Of a stretch of 64,000 bases of DNA, positions 1 through 11,500 are shown piece after piece. The first letter of the stretch is position 1. Each line of letters opens with the position of its first letter. The DNA comes from Leuctra nigra (Eukaryota > Arthropoda > Insecta > Plecoptera > Leuctridae). The notes under the pieces were generated by a model. That model was not told where the DNA came from. It saw only the letters and a list, made by a program, of their open reading frames with translations, and made no database searches. A program made the position numbers and the translations under genes. The DNA lies in contig OW203768.1 of assembly GCA_934045905.1 (NCBI GenBank), positions 13,854,316 through 13,918,315 on the forward strand, read 5' to 3'.

Positions 1-507
1 TCACTAATTTTGGCTAGTTTTCTGTTACTACCTCTTCCTCACCTCATAACAATAGATGACCAAAGAAATCCACATTTCTGAGGTGTGTGTGTATACAGCA
101 TTTTATTAGCGTTTGTATTTTGGCATTTGCCCTCAGGCGCTGAAAGGTCCTTGTAGAATGAACTGTAGTACTGAATGTATTGCACAAAGAGTAGCAAGAT
201 AGAATTACCTCTAGATAGTCTTGCCCAATTTTCCTCTAGTATTAAAAAAAACATATTACTATTAGATTTATCACAAACTTGTTATAAAAATGAATACCAC
301 ATACTCTGCATACATTCTGATCTAAACTAGTAAAATTAGGAACAATTGAATTATGGAAAAAGCATTACCAACAGCCAATAAGTACAAACAAGCTCAGCAA
401 CACAGAATATTGACATAGAGTAAAATAAATTCTCCCAACCACTTGTGCAAGCGTAAGTGGCGTTGTTTTGCCCGTGCAATAGACCGCACCACACTCAGCT
501 GGCATAC

Positions 508-672
508 CTGCATGTTGGGTCGGAACAGACCCACGTTGGGCATGACGGGCAAGTATTGGGTGGGGCCTGGAGGCGAGGGCCCGGTCCCGCTGGCAGTGGG
601 CCCACCGCTGTACTGTACCGGCGGATAGCCGGGCCCGCCGTTCAGGTACACGAACGAGGGACCACACATGGG
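508..672 (-). CDS. enc: probable alternative 3' exon of encore (55 codons)
   Basis: A GC-rich exon with acceptor TAG and donor CAG|GTATGC, phase 0 at both ends. It encodes a Pro/Gly/Tyr-rich segment (MCGPSFVYLNGGPGYPPVQY..., ending GLFRPNMQ) in the same style as the encore tail. It lies past the encore stop at 1965. The terminal encore exon has an internal donor (CAG|GTAGGA, exon boundary at 2331) in phase 0. Using it would bypass the stop and join this exon, with the transcript continuing beyond the left edge. Alternatively it belongs to a separate downstream gene, but composition and phase favour encore. No transcript evidence is available here. Confidence 0.6.
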
Positions 673-1442
673 CTACACGACAGGACGGAAGAGAACTGCA
701 TTAACGATCACGTACGACATGACAGGGCTACAATCAATGCATGTTATGAATCAGCTGAAGCATTACAAAGAAACAGTTGTCTACTTAAGACTGAGACTAC
801 TGATAACTTTGGTCAGAAAAATCCAGGAAAGTAGCTGGAAGCCAAATCTAAAGCGTTCAGGTTTCGAAATCAAATACAGTGGAACCTCTTTAGTATGTTT
901 TTCAAGGGACTGAAGAAAAAAACGTACTAAAGTGAAAAACGTAGTAAAGAAACAATTAAACATATTGTGTTCTTATGGGGAATGGACATTTAAAAAAAAC
1001 GTATTAAGGAGAAACGTACTAAAGAGGTTCCACTGTACACTTAAACTCGGAGATCCATTTAGTCTCGAGTCCTCGTTAAAATGTCCAGGTTGGAGAGGAC
1101 TCAAGACTGCATGGAACGAAGTACAATTGTCAATTATCTACTTGAAAATGTAAATAAAGTCCTTCCCATCAGTTTCTTTCTAGTGTCTAGTTTCCACTCT
1201 AGAAATTTTCAACTTCTTGATGTTTTAAGGAATTAATCAATTTTAAACTTAAAAAGAACAATCATAGCCCCCCACATAGGAATCCATATCAGTTATATCA
1301 GTTATTCAATAAATTTGCCATTTTGCCTACATTATTTTTGGTTCAATAATACCTTGAACATGCTGATGGATGTATAAACAGCAGATTATAGATTATACTA
1401 GATAGATGTTTGGCTGAAGAAGGAATGAAGGAGGCGGCTTAC

Positions 1443-1546
1443 CGAGGAGAATGCAGGACTTGGCAGCGGGACGGATCATGGTCGACGGCGATCATGGATA
1501 AGTCACAGTCTTCACACCACACAACGTAGTACAGTTCATCCACCAT
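1443..1546 (-). CDS. candidate small exon of unknown gene (ATG to donor)
   Basis: A short GC-rich stretch on the minus strand ends in a good donor (CTCCTCG|GTAAGC). From an ATG at 1546 it stays open for 34 codons plus two bases, beginning MVDELYYVVWCEDCDLSM. An in-frame TAA lies immediately upstream, so it is either an initiator exon or it uses an internal AG acceptor. The end phase (2) does not match the exon at 508-672, so I cannot place it in encore. No family recognised. Confidence 0.3.
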
Positions 1547-1850
1547 TTAAAAGCAATGCTCTCACCATCGAACATAAGTTCTTTTACAGATAAAAGATGC
1601 AGAATAAGAGAGAAGAATGAAATAGAAGATATTGCTAACCATGTACCAGACAGAAGACTCAAGAGAAATGTATTGTTAGAGTACTGCCGCATTAACTAGA
1701 TGAAACAAGGCAAATGGAGGAGCTAAAAACATGATCTAAGTTCTGAAATACAATAATCTTAAGTTATTGCTTCATCAAGTTAATGTTAGTTAGTACAATA
1801 ACCGCATTGCGAGTGATTCTAATTAAATGAAAGAAGATGATAATCAATAT

Positions 1851-1856
1851 TTTATT
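1851..1856 (-). promoter_or_regulatory. polyadenylation signal AATAAA for encore
   Basis: AATAAA on the minus strand about 110 bases past the encore stop codon, in an AT-rich stretch. It supports 1965 as a true terminal stop with a short 3' UTR for this isoform. Confidence 0.5.
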
Positions 1857-1964
1857 ATTCCCAAAGAGATGAAACACAATACACATTATAATAAAAGAAG
1901 ATATAGTAATTAATATTATTAATAATATTAGTGCACCAAAAGAGACCTAATGAAACCCTCGTGC

Positions 1965-2527
1965 TCACCAAGCACACTTCCTCTTCTTGCAATCCTTCTT
2001 CCTGGCCTTGTCTTTCTTGTCCACCTGACTGCCCTCGCCCTCGGTCTTACCCACATCTTCCTCGAACACCTCGTACGTCCCGACCAGCCCCTTGAAGACC
2101 TCCTCGGAGCTCTCTTTTGTCTCAGACGAGGTGTTTGCCTCGTCCGATTCCCTTTCCGGCGGCACCGAGATCTCTTTCTCTGCCTTAACCTCTACCCTGG
2201 GGGCCTCCTCGACCTTGGCCCAGTCGTTGCGATACTCCGACCTGTTCCCTCCGTTGTTGAACTGCCCCTCCCAGTGCCTAGCCCGGCCGTACTTCTTGCG
2301 TCCGCGTCGGGGGTTCCACGAGTGTCCTACCTGCGGGTGCGTGGGCGTCTGGGGCGGCGTCGGCGCGCGGAAGGAGGCCGCGCTCGCTGGCGGCTGGGCG
2401 TACGGCTGCGGCGAGGGCTGGTAGTACGTGGGCGGGGGAGGCGCGTACATCATGCAGTCGCCGTTGGCCGCCAGCAGCGGGGGGCCGCCGTAGCTCGGGA
2501 CTTGGTAGCCGGGGCTCATGTAGTTGC
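1965..2527 (-). CDS. enc: encore terminal exon (C-terminus and stop)
   Basis: Acceptor CCTCCAG|GC, entered in phase 1, with 186 codons then TAG. It encodes a Tyr/Pro-rich stretch (YAPPPPTYYQPSPQPYAQPP), a basic patch (NPRRGRKKYGRARHW), then acidic and Lys-rich charge clusters to the end. An internal donor after THPQ (exon boundary at 2331) is in phase 0 and could be used to skip the basic/charged tail. Confidence 0.9.
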
Positions 2528-5500
2528 CTGGAGGAAGCGACGACGTTTATCAGAAGAATGCAAATCCATAGAACAAAGTTTATGCTCTTCAAGGGAATAG
2601 GAAGAATACCAGTTACTTACATACATACAACTTTTAGGGGACAAAAAAAAATTGTATACCAAATAAATAAAAAATAAATAAATAGTACCTAGTCAACTGC
2701 AGTCGATCTGTGGATTGGAAAAGGGTCTTTTTACTTTCCCGTCCCCTACTTTACCTGCGTGCGCACCATGCCCCATTGTTCATGCCGAGCCTTCTCTTGG
2801 GTTGAGCTCGCTAATGGGTTCGTAAAATACCTGTTTTTCAAGAAAATCGCAATCCACAGATCGACTGCGGGTCACTTTATCTACGAAGTTTTATATTGCT
2901 AACGCATTTTCTTGCAGCCTCATGCTCAAAATAAGCTGCGTCCGCAAGTAGATATTCGCGGATGTCAGTCCTCAACACACACGACAAGACCGTGAGCAAA
3001 TAATCTTATGAACGGAATCCAGAACGGAATCCAGTAAACTCTGGGGTACATGCGTCGATATATCTAGAAATTCTTTTGAGAATGAGGCTGTTGATGGATA
3101 ATAGAAGTCGTAAATATGGTATTGTATGACGTGAAACAGTGTTTTTTTTCCCAGGTTGGTTACTTTAAGACCAAGGTATTGTGCTTACCGTTGTGTTGCG
3201 CCTGCCTGGCGTCTGGCTGCTGCTGATAAGCGGGGGTGGTGTAGGTGACGTATCGCGGCGAGGGCTGTCCCGCGCCAGGCGGTACAGCATGGGGAGGCGA
3301 CGAGGTCAGCAGGGGCGTGGCCCCGGGGTGTGGCACGGTGTAGTACATCGGTAGGCCGGCCTGCGGCTGCAAACATCATCCGATTAGCACCTCAACACGA
3401 TTGAGCCTCACCCGTGTACGTACCTTCGTGAAAACTTCAATGGAGAGCAATTTGTATGATTGGGAAATTCATAAAGATAAAGGTTTTTTGGATTTATACG
3501 TACAGGAATGTGGCCCTACTTCACTGGCATAAAATAAGTTCTTGTTTCACTTGAATGCAGTGGAGAAAGAGGACCAATGCCGGAGCAGTCGAGTTCAAAA
3601 GTAAAACTTCTGTTATAACTAGATCCAGTTCCTTCAAAGCCTTCGTGGTGGGTTATTAATTTCAAAATATTGTTTTCTAAATGTGAAGTGACTTGCATTA
3701 TAGCTAGAGCTCCGTATATTTCGCACATCGCGATAACGCGATATCTTTATATCTTGTATTTTCTTGGAATATGAGCACGAATTACGTCATTCTAAACCCA
3801 ATTCTGCAAGATTTGAATCGCGAAATAAAACGAAATATGCCATTATTGCGAAAAAACACCGAAATCGACTATATTTTTGTAATACATCGCGAAATCCCAC
3901 AAATGTTGTTCAGTTTTCAGAAATGTTTACAAAAAATTTTGAAACTCAACCTAAAACTTCCTATTTTACGCATAATTCATGGAAATATCCACATTCCGCG
4001 GAGAAAGCAAGCGCGCTTGTTGGTGACATTTCAAGGTTAAACCCTGCTCATACATTTGGTAACTGCGCAGGCGCTAGTAATCAGCTGTTCCCATCGCGCG
4101 AGCGAGGCAGCGATACGGCGGCGGGCGGCCATTTTAGTTGTAGTGCCACTGTATTATTAAATTATTATTATCATTATTGTGCACAAAACAATTTAACTTG
4201 TGTTTTTTACTTTGTACACAATGCCGAAACTAACAGTTACAGCCGCGTCTAGGGCTTCAGAGTTCAGGAGTGACGGGTTTTACGTGAGTGACGGAAAACT
4301 TTTGATGTGCCGGTTTTGCAACTGCAGACTAGAACTCAAGTGCAAGGACACACTGATGAAACACGTCGCATGTAAACGCCATTCAGAGTTCCTACTTAAA
4401 TAAATACACTTTTATTTACTCTAAACTCTTGTTTGTGTTCTTATTTGTTACTTAGATTGCCTGTAATGTTTAGTGGTTAATGTTTAGCATTGAATCTAGG
4501 GATTGGTTACTATATAATTTTTGACAGAAATATTACTTTATTGATTTGCCACTAAATTCTATAAAACCGCTAAAAAACGAAATTTGGGTTTTTAAAAACG
4601 AAATTGGTAAAATAATAAACCCATTTTCACGGGGCTCTAATTATAGCATTATGAGGGGGTTCATTTATACACTGAAAAATATTTAACCCCCCGAGATGAC
4701 AATCTGCAGGAGTCTGAAAAATCTCAAGTACGTTAAATAATTAATGACTGGACTCAAAATGTATTTTTCGTTCTTTCCTTTCACTATCTCTTTTTCTATA
4801 ATTCATATTATAATGTACTTAATATGCACATAATTTACCTACAACTTAATCTCCCAAGATGATAACAAGAAAGTGTGAAACTATAAAATTGACTATAGTA
4901 TGTTCTAGGGCTGTGCGAGATTGAAATTTTTCATGTCGAGCGAGATCAAGATTATTTCATAAAAGTCGAGCGAGATTGAGCGAGATATTTTACCTTCGAG
5001 ATCGAGAATATTCGAGCAAGATTATACTTTTTTAAAAATATTTTTTTTGGTGGAAGAGAAACACTAATGCAAATTGTCCAGATACACAAGAAAAACATTT
5101 GATAAGTATGCAGAACTGTCTGCTTTATATATAAAACAATACAAATCAAATTTATGGACGATACAAAGAAAGTTAGCGTGCGTAGTCCTGTAAAAATAAC
5201 AAAAAATTGGTAATCTTGAGGGCTCTTAGTTGATATGCTCGAGACTTTAGGTAATAATAATATTAGTTTACAAAGTAGACTTTGAGTAAGGGCAGGGAGG
5301 AGCAGGGTGGAGGGGGGGCAGGGGGGGGGGAGATCATTGACAAAATGGCTGTATATTACATCAAATTAGCGCTCACAAAAGATCGATTCATAAATGAAAG
5401 GAAGAAAAGCCAACAAAGACTAGTGAGAAGGCCGACAATGGCGGCAATGTAACTGACTTGCTGCGAGGACCAGTAGGGTCCGGCCGGGGCCTGCTGCTGG

Positions 5501-8500
5501 TACGAATGCTGCGGCTGCTGCGATTGGCCGTTGGCTGCGTCGCCCGCGCCCCGCTGTTGGTCCGACACCAGGCTCATGCCCATGAAGTAGCCATTCAGGT
5601 CCGACATCGCCATCTCCTGCAGAGGTCACACGGTTCAACAACTCGCCCAATGGAATCATTTCATTTCTTCATGGAATGTCAATGTTCTTTAAATTAATTT
5701 CACTAATCACCTCGATCTTCCCTACTACGATTTCAATGTTTATGCATTATACCAGGAGAATAGAATTTGCATAAAAGCTTATAATTCTTAGGAAATACAT
5801 GCTTTAAGGTGTAAAATGTCCAATTGGTGTCATGTAAACAGAATTGTTTGAGCTATTAGAACGTGACAGTGAACTATGACAACAGAAAATTTATAAAAAT
5901 GCATAAATATTATAGGAAATTGATTAATTTAGCTTCGATTCTATTCCCCTGCTCCTGTGGTATGGTACAGAATGTAGAAATTTTCATTGCTCTTTACGCA
6001 ATCTCAAAACTATTAGTGTATCCATTTGAATCGTCAATATCACCCATTTGGTGGAACCCCCTTGCTGACTGGGTTATGAAGGCATGATGCAAGGACGAGG
6101 GAGAACGATGAAGAGTGATCAAGAACGGAAAGTGATTGGAGAGGACCTTGCACATCTCGCAGCAGCATCCGTCGAAGCATCTGTAGCCGCCCTCCGACGG
6201 CTCCGGATAGCCGCCGCACTGCATGCAGCTGGGGTCCATCATCGGCGACCACATGTAGTTGCACATGTCCTGGGGGAGAGCAGGGATGAGCCGGGACAGG
6301 AACAGGGAAGAAACCCAGACAAGCTCAAACACAAATGTGTGACAAATTCAGTACCCAGTACTTACTTACTTGACCAAAGAAAATAAAAACAGAGCTTTTT
6401 CACAATTACTTATCTATAAATAAAGAAAAGCAAGTTATAAATAAAATATAAATAAGTTTTTAAAATTGTCTCTGGGATCATTAATGGACAATGGTTGATG
6501 AATTCTTGAGATTCACGTTTTGAACCTTGTACGTTTTCATCGTTTAAAACGTAAAAAAGTTGAAGGCTAAGCAATAGGTACCTAGTAGTCAACTGTTTCA
6601 ATTTTTATACAAAGCAAACGTAAATGGTTTCAAAACGCGAAAACTCAAGAATTGGCCTCCAGCCAGGTTGTGGAGGGTACATATTATCAAAGAGATATTG
6701 AGAGTTCACTTAGTATTTCTCAGACCTACCGTGGGAGCTGGTGGACGGTCGTACGAGTGGTTAACGTTATAGCCGGTGTAGACAACCGGGCCGGGCTGAA
6801 CCTGGCTGTGGCACTGCATCGGCGGGTTGCCGTACAGAGCGGTTGGATCAGCCTACAAGCGGAGAGAGATTTACATTAGTGGCATTGTTGCAAGAAGTCT
6901 CTTGTCAAGATAGTCAAACTTCCCAAAAAGATATTTGAATTAATTGATTAATTTTGGTGCTTTGCAACATGAGAGCTAGAGAACATCAATGGTTGTTTGC
7001 TTTAACTGTCACCAGACACAACCACTGTCAGTTCCAAAAAAAACTGACACTGAATACAATACCTACTGAACGGATATTTATTTTTTTGCAGTTTACATAT
7101 GTATTAACAATTAACATGACAAATAACATACACATTACACACATTGATATTTGATATTGTAAAGAAAACAAACATTTTATAACTGAAAACTGATTTTTAA
7201 AATGGAAGTGACAGGGCAGTACGCTGTCAGTAAAAACATAGATTGGATGGACTGTAGTGCTAATTTTCAGAAACATTCATACATTAGGTATTTTATAGAA
7301 GTTGTACGTAATTTACAAAAATGTTAACAGGCTAATACAAATTTTAATCTGAAATAAAATAGTGTTTCTAACAGTCTTTTAAGTTATGCACTTTGTCAGA
7401 TAAAATTCTGAAGTGAGATGCAAGATTATTAGAGGAGGTTAACAGCTGACACATGCCAACAGAATCATCATCTTGACCACAATGAAATCAACAAAAATGT
7501 TCAACAATTGACCGAAGCAGACCTGAGTTTGCGTGACTGGATAGATGGCTGGCGCGTACGCCTGCTGACTAGCATTCATCTGATTGGCTGCGGCCTGCTG
7601 GGGGGCGTCGGCCTGGCAGAAAGTCTTGTAGAGTCCCGCGTAGGTGGCGGGGTTGGGTTCGGCGGCGACGGGGGGCGGCGTCATCGGGAACGACGGGGAG
7701 GTGGACGTGGTCGTCGTGCTCTTCGACGGACACGTGGAGATGGTCGTCTGCTGTGGGGCGGCGGGTGCTGACGAGATGAAACATTATTTCTCAATTAGGT
7801 ACACTTTTTTAATAAACAGACACTCGAACAAATAATAAATTATAAACAGTATTCGAAAGAAATGGATTGGCTGATAAAAGTTTGATGGCATCATTCCAAA
7901 GTCTGTGCGAATGAAATTGAATCATCTAACTCGAGTAGGTGAGCTCCGATTTCATTGATAATAACAAGGATTGATTGTCAAGGAACCTGACCAGCAGCCA
8001 ATCCATTTTGTTCAAATACCGTTTTTAATTGTTCGAATACATTTGCTATTTTCAATGGGGCAATAATACCTACCGTATTAACTCGTGTATAAGACGCACC
8101 CTTGTTTTGAGAAGTCTATTTTAAGAAAACACTTAGCATGCGTGTATAAGACGCAGTAAATGATGAAAAACAGTGTGTGTTTGTATACATGATATCCATC
8201 TAAATGTTGGTTTTCCAGCTAACTGAGCTATTTGAATGAAAATCACTGCCAACTTGTTGTAAACAAAACGTAATTTCATGCTTCTGAGAAAGGGGGGAGG
8301 GGAGTCTCTTCCCAGCAGCTGTTGCTTGCTCTAAGACGCATGCACCTGCCTTTCCTCTGCATTCCAAAACAAACCCAACTCCTTTCCTCCTCCCCTTCCA
8401 TTAAGATCGCCATTCAACAGTGTTTTGTCTATTTTATGTCTGTCAGAGCAATGTTTTTCAGACGTAAACATATATTTTGTCTCCTGATCTAAATGTAAAG

Positions 8501-11500
8501 GAAAACATTTTGTTGCAAAAATGTAATATGTTAATAGTGTTGTGTCTAGACACAGTATGAGTAGTCCAGACAGAGTGAGAGGGAAAGGCAGAGATAGACA
8601 ACATGTGGCAGTCTACCACAGCTCTGTTTACAAACATCCACCTTGGATTTACTGGGAAAAAAGCTTGGTATGCGTGTATAAGACGCAGGGCTGTTATCAG
8701 AATCAAAATATTGACATATAATTGCGTCTTATACACGAGTTAATACGGTATACCTAATGGTGAAGAAATTGATGAAAATGTTTTAAATATATTTTTGAAT
8801 TACCACTTAAGTAAAAAGGTTTAATCTAGAAACAAAGAGAACCCAATGGCGATGTTCACCGAGAGTTGACTAGGTAGAATAGATTGCGAGCTCACCTCGG
8901 GTCTTCGCTGGACTTGGCGGCAGCGAGGGCTCTGGCGTGATCTGCGTGCTCACGTTCTTGCTCTCCTCTGTGCGACACTTGAGCGGGTTGTTGGGGTCGT
9001 AGCGGTACACCGAGCCGTCGGCGTTTGTGTACGGCTGGCCAGTCTACAAGGAACAAACACATTTTAAAAGTAAGAACTACTGTAATTGTCACCATTCTAA
9101 TTGGTTTTAAATTTACTTCAGTGCAGCCGCATTTAAAGATTTTGAAGAAAGACAAGAAAAAATGGAGAACATTTATCGAAAAATATTGGAATGTAGTTTT
9201 GGGACTGTAGGACTTATCAAAATTGTGTATAAGTAAGAAAATCATGTAACTGAGGTGGAAGGTAGTAGATAGGTAGATACTCTATTTTGAATTATTATTA
9301 GAAATGAGAATAACTTAGTTTGTCCCCCTAAAATAGACATATTATTGTTGATGTCGGGACATCGTTGGATGGGGAAATGAATAATACAGTACGTCCAGTG
9401 AGCATGTAGCCAGTTCAGCAAATGCTGTGTAAAATTCAACAATGGGTTTAGCTTGTAATCCTGAGTGTTTTGACGCGTGTGCGGTTGTAAATATCTCTCA
9501 ACGACTGCAGGTGTTCTGGAATGGGTTGTTTTGTTGTGGTGCCAAATATCTTTCAATGCAGTTGGCTTTTAAAATTCAAGGAAAGTTGTTTAAAATGGCA
9601 ACAGTGTAGGTGGAAGGGGTGGCAGGTCATAAAAAGAGTTGTATCTTGTCAGAGCTTAACTGTCGAACAAGGGTCGAACAATACTGCTCATCTTATGAAA
9701 GGAAAGGCTACACGCTCGCTGGACGTACTATACTGTTGATTGTAAATATGACTCGGAATTATTAACAGTATTAGGTTTATCATGTTACAAGGTGTGAGAA
9801 TTTCAATATGAAATTTAAAAATAAATGTCATACTAATTAATAATATGTAGGTAGTTCCTATTGTAATTTCCACAGCAACACTATGTGACCTTCACTAGTG
9901 CTTGCTATTAATTACACTGGCTCTTACAAAGCTAATTAGCTCCGTCCCACCATGTACAGGTACCTGTGGGTTGATGAGCATGCTGCCGGGCGGCACGGCG
10001 GCCATGTCAGTGACGGCCCACATCACTGTGTTGTCGGCGCCGACGGTGACGGCGGGAGGGTGGTGCGAGTGGGGCGTCGCCGTGGGCGACGGCGTGGCCG
10101 ACATGGTGGCGTCCGACCGCTGCGACTGCGACTTGTAGCCGGAGCTTGACGGGCTGATGCGCGACGACATGCTGCTGCCAGAGTCTAGGACAAACAGGAT
10201 GATCGCAGTCAGTGAACAGCTCTCGGAGAGTCAACTTACCTCAACTTTAGGTTCCAAAAATTGTTGCTCCAATTCTTTTTCCTGTCAGATAGGTATATGC
10301 CTTGTTCTCGTTTACAAGACTAGATCCTGTTATAAAAATCAAAGTGTCACAACATCCCTCAGCCTAAAAAACTATTTTACCATCTCATGGTTAAAACTTT
10401 GCTGATGAGCCAATTTACCTTCATAATGACTTTATTAAACAGCATTGTAAACTGAGATAGGTCCATAAAAAATATTTTTTTGTTTTATTTTATGAATGAT
10501 TTTTTTTAGGATTGAATAACGAACCTGGGGGTTTGAAAATGGAACCTTTAGGCCCGATTCGGTTCAAACCGATTCACACAACCCTAATTGCCACTACAAT
10601 GATAGAGTTTTTAAATAGCAGAACATTAATAAACATGAACCTCAAATAAAAACAAGAAAATACGATAAAAATCCAGTCTTCTCTCTCCAACAAAGAATAT
10701 AAAATCTACTTTTCTTGGTGTAGAGATACCATTCCTCTCTATATGTTCAAAACCCTTCATATATAACATCAATTACAGATGCTTTATGCAAAACAATTCG
10801 ATAATCGAATTGCAAAAATAATCAATGAACAGCCCTATCAGACATTGATTCATCCAAGATACTTTGGCTTTCAAGTGGGTGGCTTACCCTGCTTGGTGAG
10901 CACGCGGTTGTCGCCCCTGGTAGAACCAGTGCCCGAGTAGCCTCCAAAGCTGTATGACTTGGACACCGACTGACGAAGAGAGCCCGCTTTGAGCGTGTCG
11001 CCTCCTTCGAACGACTCCACCTGCAGAAGTACCAATTCATTCAAATGTCACAATAAACAACTTACTACTCCCTCTCATTTATAGGCTGAAGTACATACAT
11101 TTGGTGAAAAGACATCGGTTTGTCCTTGAAGTTTATTTTGAAGCCACATTCAGAATGGGTTAGTTACGTCAAAAATTAATAATTTTTTCAATTTTTGTAT
11201 CTAGGGAATAGAAGGTAAACCCTTAGAAGGTAAGGGAATAAAGAGTATTCCAGAAGCTCGATTTTGTAACTTTCATTTTGAGATACATGTACATCTTAGC
11301 CAGTAGCGGAACAATTTACCGTCCCTCTCCGCTATTGGCTCGAAGCAAAAGATGTACAAACGTGTACACATCTCATATAATGAAAGTTACACAATCGAGC
11401 TAAAGATATGATGATCATCAAGGTAAACTGGTTTCAAGACTATCTCACTCATAATGCTCTTTTAGTTACGACCCTTTCCGACTAAGGGTGCGATTAATCG

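Noticed and set aside
1950..2600. 216-codon plus-strand ORF, the longest in the window
   Set aside because: It is the antisense shadow of the encore terminal exon; the minus strand has correct splice phase and homologous composition.
7508..7784. Arg/Gly-rich plus ORF and His/Asp-rich minus ORF
   Set aside because: Off-frame translations of the encore exon at 7523-7767.
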